DNA of 64,000 nt from an uncultured Oscillospiraceae bacterium (GTDB taxonomy: Bacteria; Bacillota; Clostridia; Oscillospirales; Oscillospiraceae). Shown here in pieces: positions 61,569 to 64,000 of the stretch. A program made the translations under genes and the position numbers. The DNA lies in contig CAKTEQ010000006.1 of the NCBI GenBank assembly GCA_934552825.1, positions 22,657 through 86,656 on the forward strand, in the 5' to 3' direction. Position 1 is the stretch's first letter. Each line of letters starts with the position of its first letter. The notes beneath the pieces were generated by a model that did no database searches, was not told where the DNA came from, and saw only the letters and a program-made list of their open reading frames with translations.

Positions 61569-61605
61569 ATGGAGCGTATCTGTACCGATACGCTCCATTA
61601 ACTGT
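61569..61605 (+). terminator. Hairpin inside the repeat region
   Basis: 12-bp stem ATGGAGCGTATC with its complement, loop TGTACC, then a weak T-rich stretch. Confidence 0.5.
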
Positions 61606-61650
61606 TTTACGACCGCCCATCAAACAGGGAGAGCCTTTTGTATGCGCGGA

Positions 61651-61772
61651 AAGCCTCCCCTTGTGTAAAGGGTGGGATTGCCGCCTGGGAGCAAGAACCG
61701 CAGGGTTCTGACCCTCTCAGTCAACCTCGCGGTTGATAGCTCCTCCTGTTCGCCAGGGGGAGCCTTTGGCTG
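61651..61772. repeat. Second, gene-less repeat element of the same family
   Basis: Begins AAGCCTCCCC and ends GGGGGAGCCTTTGG, i.e. with inverted ends. Its internal ACCCTCTCAGTCA...AGCTCC segment (61711-61745) is clearly related to the repeat at 61484. About 120 bases with no coding capacity, so it looks like a miniature (MITE-like) relative of the DUF559 cassette. Confidence 0.65.
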
Positions 61773-61821
61773 CTTCGCTGCCCCGTTCACCAGATGAGCA
61801 GCTTTGAAATTCTTAAAAAAG

Positions 61822-61858
61822 AACAGCTCCCGGGGAAAATCCCCGGGAGCTGTTGATT
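61822..61858 (-). terminator. Terminator of the S-layer-type protein gene
   Basis: 15-bp perfect stem (61822-61836 with 61840-61854). Read on the minus strand it is followed by CTTTTTT. Confidence 0.88.
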
Positions 61859-61905
61859 ATTATAACTTATTCAGTTACAATTCCAACCAACTGTGTCAGT
61901 TTCGA

Positions 61906-64000
61906 TTACAGAATGACGTTAGTTGTGATGGTGACATAGGCTGTGTTGATCCAGTCAGTTGCGACAACTGTGTTGCCCTGAACAACTGTCTGAGGAGCAA
62001 TGTAAGCCTTTACAGTGTACTCGTAAGCTTCAGCGGAGCTTGCCAGCAGCGTCTCAAATGTGTAACCATCTGTGGGTACGCCGTCAACGAAGACAACCAG
62101 CTTGGAGTCAGCTGTGTAGTGCCATACCTTCTCAGCGCCTGTGTTCTCGTCAGTGATGACTGTGAACAGACCAGCAGCGCCGGGGCCCTTCACGATGTTG
62201 CTCGCAACAGCTGTAACCTTACCGTCAGCAGCTGCGCCAGCGGGTGTGTACTCTGTTACCAGGTACAGACCTGTTGCTGTGATGTCTGTGGGATCCTCAA
62301 CTGTCAGGCCCTTGCCGTCAGCTGTGGGATATGTGACTGTCACAACGCCGGGAGCGATGTAGTTGATTGTGTAGTTCAGGCTTGTGATGTACACGTAGTC
62401 GTGAGCAGCTGTGTTAGCGGCGTCGGATACGATGTAAACCAGATCCTGGACGTTGTCACGGTTCTTGTCGATAGCTGTGACTGTTGCGTCAGCAAGCAGT
62501 GTGGGCAGCTTCTCGAAGCCTGTGTAAACAGTCCACTTGTAGCCTGTTACAGCGTTGCCTGTACGGACAACGAATGTTGTGTTGTTGTTGGCAACATAGG
62601 GGAATGCGGCGCCGATCTCCGCGAACCACTGAGTTGCGCGGATCGTTGCGTTAGCGTCAGCGTCCTTGATCTTTGTCAGTGTGTACACACCTGTTGTCTC
62701 GTTAACTGTGTAGTTAAAGCCATCAAATGTGTAGTCTGCAACCAGACCTGTTGCGTCAACGTAGCCGTTGTTAGCTGCGTCTGCGACAACCTGTGCAGCT
62801 GTCATGCCATCGATCTTATCAACTGTAACGACCTTTGTTGTGCCGTCTTCGAATACCAGCTGAGCCTCGATGTACTTTGTTACGGATGTGCCGCTGGATG
62901 TCTTGCTGTCATAGACTGCAACGTAGTTAGCCTGAGCGTAGCTCACAGCCTGTGTGTAGTCGATGTAAGCAATGTAGCCGTACTGATCCAGATAGAACTG
63001 AGCTGTCAGACCAGCAGCGAACTGAGCGTCTGTGCCGTTGTTGAAGGCGCAAGCAGCGATGTTGTATGTTGTGCCGTTGACAATAGCTGTCTGGTTATTG
63101 CGGTCATATGTTGTCATGACGCCTGCAACAGATGTGGCGGGCTTAGCCTCGAGGAAGTCTTCGGTGAGTGTCAAAACGACGACTGTGCCGACTGTTACGT
63201 TGCCCTCGACGGAGCCTGTGTCCTTTTCGATGAGGTCCTTAACATGGGATGTCCAGACCTTGATTGTCGCTGTCCATGTCTCGAGCTCATTATTCTCGTA
63301 GTAGTGACCCTGAATTGTGTACAGAGTGTAAGCGCCCTGGAACGCTGTTGCGGGGTAAGAAGTGATGTTTGTCACAACACCGACATCTTCGTAAACATAG
63401 ACGATGGTAACTGCGCGTGTTGCGTAGTCAACATAGATCTCTGTACGTGTGCCGTAACCGGACATGTTAACAAAGTTTGTGGGTGTGGATGTCTGAGATG
63501 TGTTATAGTCCTTCTCTGTGACTGTGAGACCCATCGCATTGTAGGAAGCGATCATCTCTCTGAATGTCACGTTGTCGATGGGAGTTGTGTAGACCTGAGT
63601 TGCCTCATGGACATACAGGTAAACATACTCATCAGCAACTGTGAAAGCACCATTGACGAACTTGCCGTCATAGTGACCGTTCATGTTCCTATCTGTGTAC
63701 CAGAGTGTTGCGGGACGGCCATACATGTCCGTGTAAGCTTCGCCGACGAGCTTGAATGTCTTGTAGCCCAGGGAAGCGTCGGAGACAGTAGCTGTTGTTA
63801 CGACAGCACTAGCACCCAGGAGCAGCTTGGCCATGTAAGCCTGAGTTGCGTCTGTGTATGTTGCCTTGAAGCCTGTTGTAGCGTCATAGACATTGTACAC
63901 GATCTTGGGGTTAGCAGAGTATGTCAGAGCGTTGAAAGCATACAGAGCGACCTGGTCACGTGTAGCTGTTGCGCGAACGTCAACTGTTGTGGGCAGGATG
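61906..64000 (-). CDS. Large S-layer-type surface protein, C-terminal part (cut by window edge)
   Basis: The frame is open from base 64000 to TAA 61906-61908, at least 697 residues, and the N-terminus lies outside. The first visible part (RATATRDQVALYAFNALTYS) is the end of an SLH-like repeat. After that, the sequence is a long series of Thr/Val/Ala/Tyr/Asn-rich beta domains with almost no Cys and few Lys/Arg, as in S-layer proteins. Codon choice is strikingly narrow (mostly GCT/GCA, ACT/ACA, GTT, GGC), unlike the neighbours, which is a sign of very high expression. A strong terminator follows. Exact domain count cannot be seen. Confidence 0.82.
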   Translation of the reverse strand, partial: ILPTTVDVRATATRDQVALYAFNALTYSANPKIVYNVYDATTGFKATYTDATQAYMAKLLLGASAVVTTATVSDASLGYKTFKLVGEAYTDMYGRPATLWYTDRNMNGHYDGKFVNGAFTVADEYVYLYVHEATQVYTTPIDNVTFREMIASYNAMGLTVTEKDYNTSQTSTPTNFVNMSGYGTRTEIYVDYATRAVTIVYVYEDVGVVTNITSYPATAFQGAYTLYTIQGHYYENNELETWTATIKVWTSHVKDLIEKDTGSVEGNVTVGTVVVLTLTEDFLEAKPATSVAGVMTTYDRNNQTAIVNGTTYNIAACAFNNGTDAQFAAGLTAQFYLDQYGYIAYIDYTQAVSYAQANYVAVYDSKTSSGTSVTKYIEAQLVFEDGTTKVVTVDKIDGMTAAQVVADAANNGYVDATGLVADYTFDGFNYTVNETTGVYTLTKIKDADANATIRATQWFAEIGAAFPYVANNNTTFVVRTGNAVTGYKWTVYTGFEKLPTLLADATVTAIDKNRDNVQDLVYIVSDAANTAAHDYVYITSLNYTINYIAPGVVTVTYPTADGKGLTVEDPTDITATGLYLVTEYTPAGAAADGKVTAVASNIVKGPGAAGLFTVITDENTGAEKVWHYTADSKLVVFVDGVPTDGYTFETLLASSAEAYEYTVKAYIAPQTVVQGNTVVATDWINTAYVTITTNVIL

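Noticed and set aside
1..64000. CRISPR array or prophage
   Set aside because: No array of regularly spaced direct repeats and no phage structural or integrase genes were seen.

Overview
The window looks like chromosome from an anaerobic, low-oxygen-adapted Clostridia of the Oscillospirales type. Reasons: butyrate kinase, an NADH/ferredoxin-type flavin oxidoreductase cluster, an enoate/2,4-dienoyl-CoA reductase-type Fe-S flavoenzyme, SleB-like and DacF-like wall enzymes, FeoAB iron uptake, RNase Y with YmdB, S-layer-type proteins with SLH domains, and high GC with strong AGGAGG ribosome binding sites. This taxonomic placement is inference from gene content; there is no rRNA in the window.

Layout. 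1-4.8 kb (minus strand): YhaN-like ATPase (cut by the window edge), YhaO-like nuclease, YmdB phosphodiesterase and RNase Y. 5.0-23.4 kb: ordinary core genes, mostly in short operons with clear terminators: SleB-like hydrolase, butyrate kinase, a lipoprotein, two flavoprotein oxidoreductases and a LysR regulator, tRNA-Gly, DacF, glucose-6-phosphate isomerase, a cupin regulator divergent from azlCD, a small P-loop protein, an MscS channel, an rfbA-alaX-proX-like operon, a 29-residue lysine-rich protein and an aldehyde dehydrogenase. 23.5-27.8 kb (minus strand): a three-gene NuoE/NuoF/NfnB-like complex, likely a soluble flavin-based electron-bifurcating or transhydrogenase enzyme. 54.2-61 kb: FeoAB fusion, a YfbR-like HD nucleotidase, ACT and UPF0210 proteins, and a membrane-anchored 5'-nucleotidase. 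61.1-61.8 kb: small repeat elements, one carrying a broken DUF559 gene. 61.9 kb to the end: a large S-layer protein cut by the window edge.

The unusual part is 28-54 kb, an accessory island of cell-envelope and signalling genes. It holds at least six zinc-ribbon proteins, seven lipoproteins, an SLH surface protein, an orphan solute-binding lipoprotein next to a membrane-anchored LuxR regulator, and a three-gene signalling operon (7TM sensor, soluble histidine kinase, LuxR response regulator). The 7TM sensor carries a degenerate kinase region in which the phosphoacceptor histidine is a tyrosine. Two stand-alone receiver-like proteins have glutamate where the phosphoacceptor aspartate belongs. 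The island also carries relatives of Bacillus YdjG, YdjH and YdjI (phage-shock/SPFH envelope system), but the YdjI relative has lost its whole SPFH core by an in-frame deletion, and a neighbouring TM2-domain gene is broken by a stop codon and two frameshifts. My reading is an envelope-surveillance island in active decay or remodelling. The gene content is seen directly; the joint function is inference.
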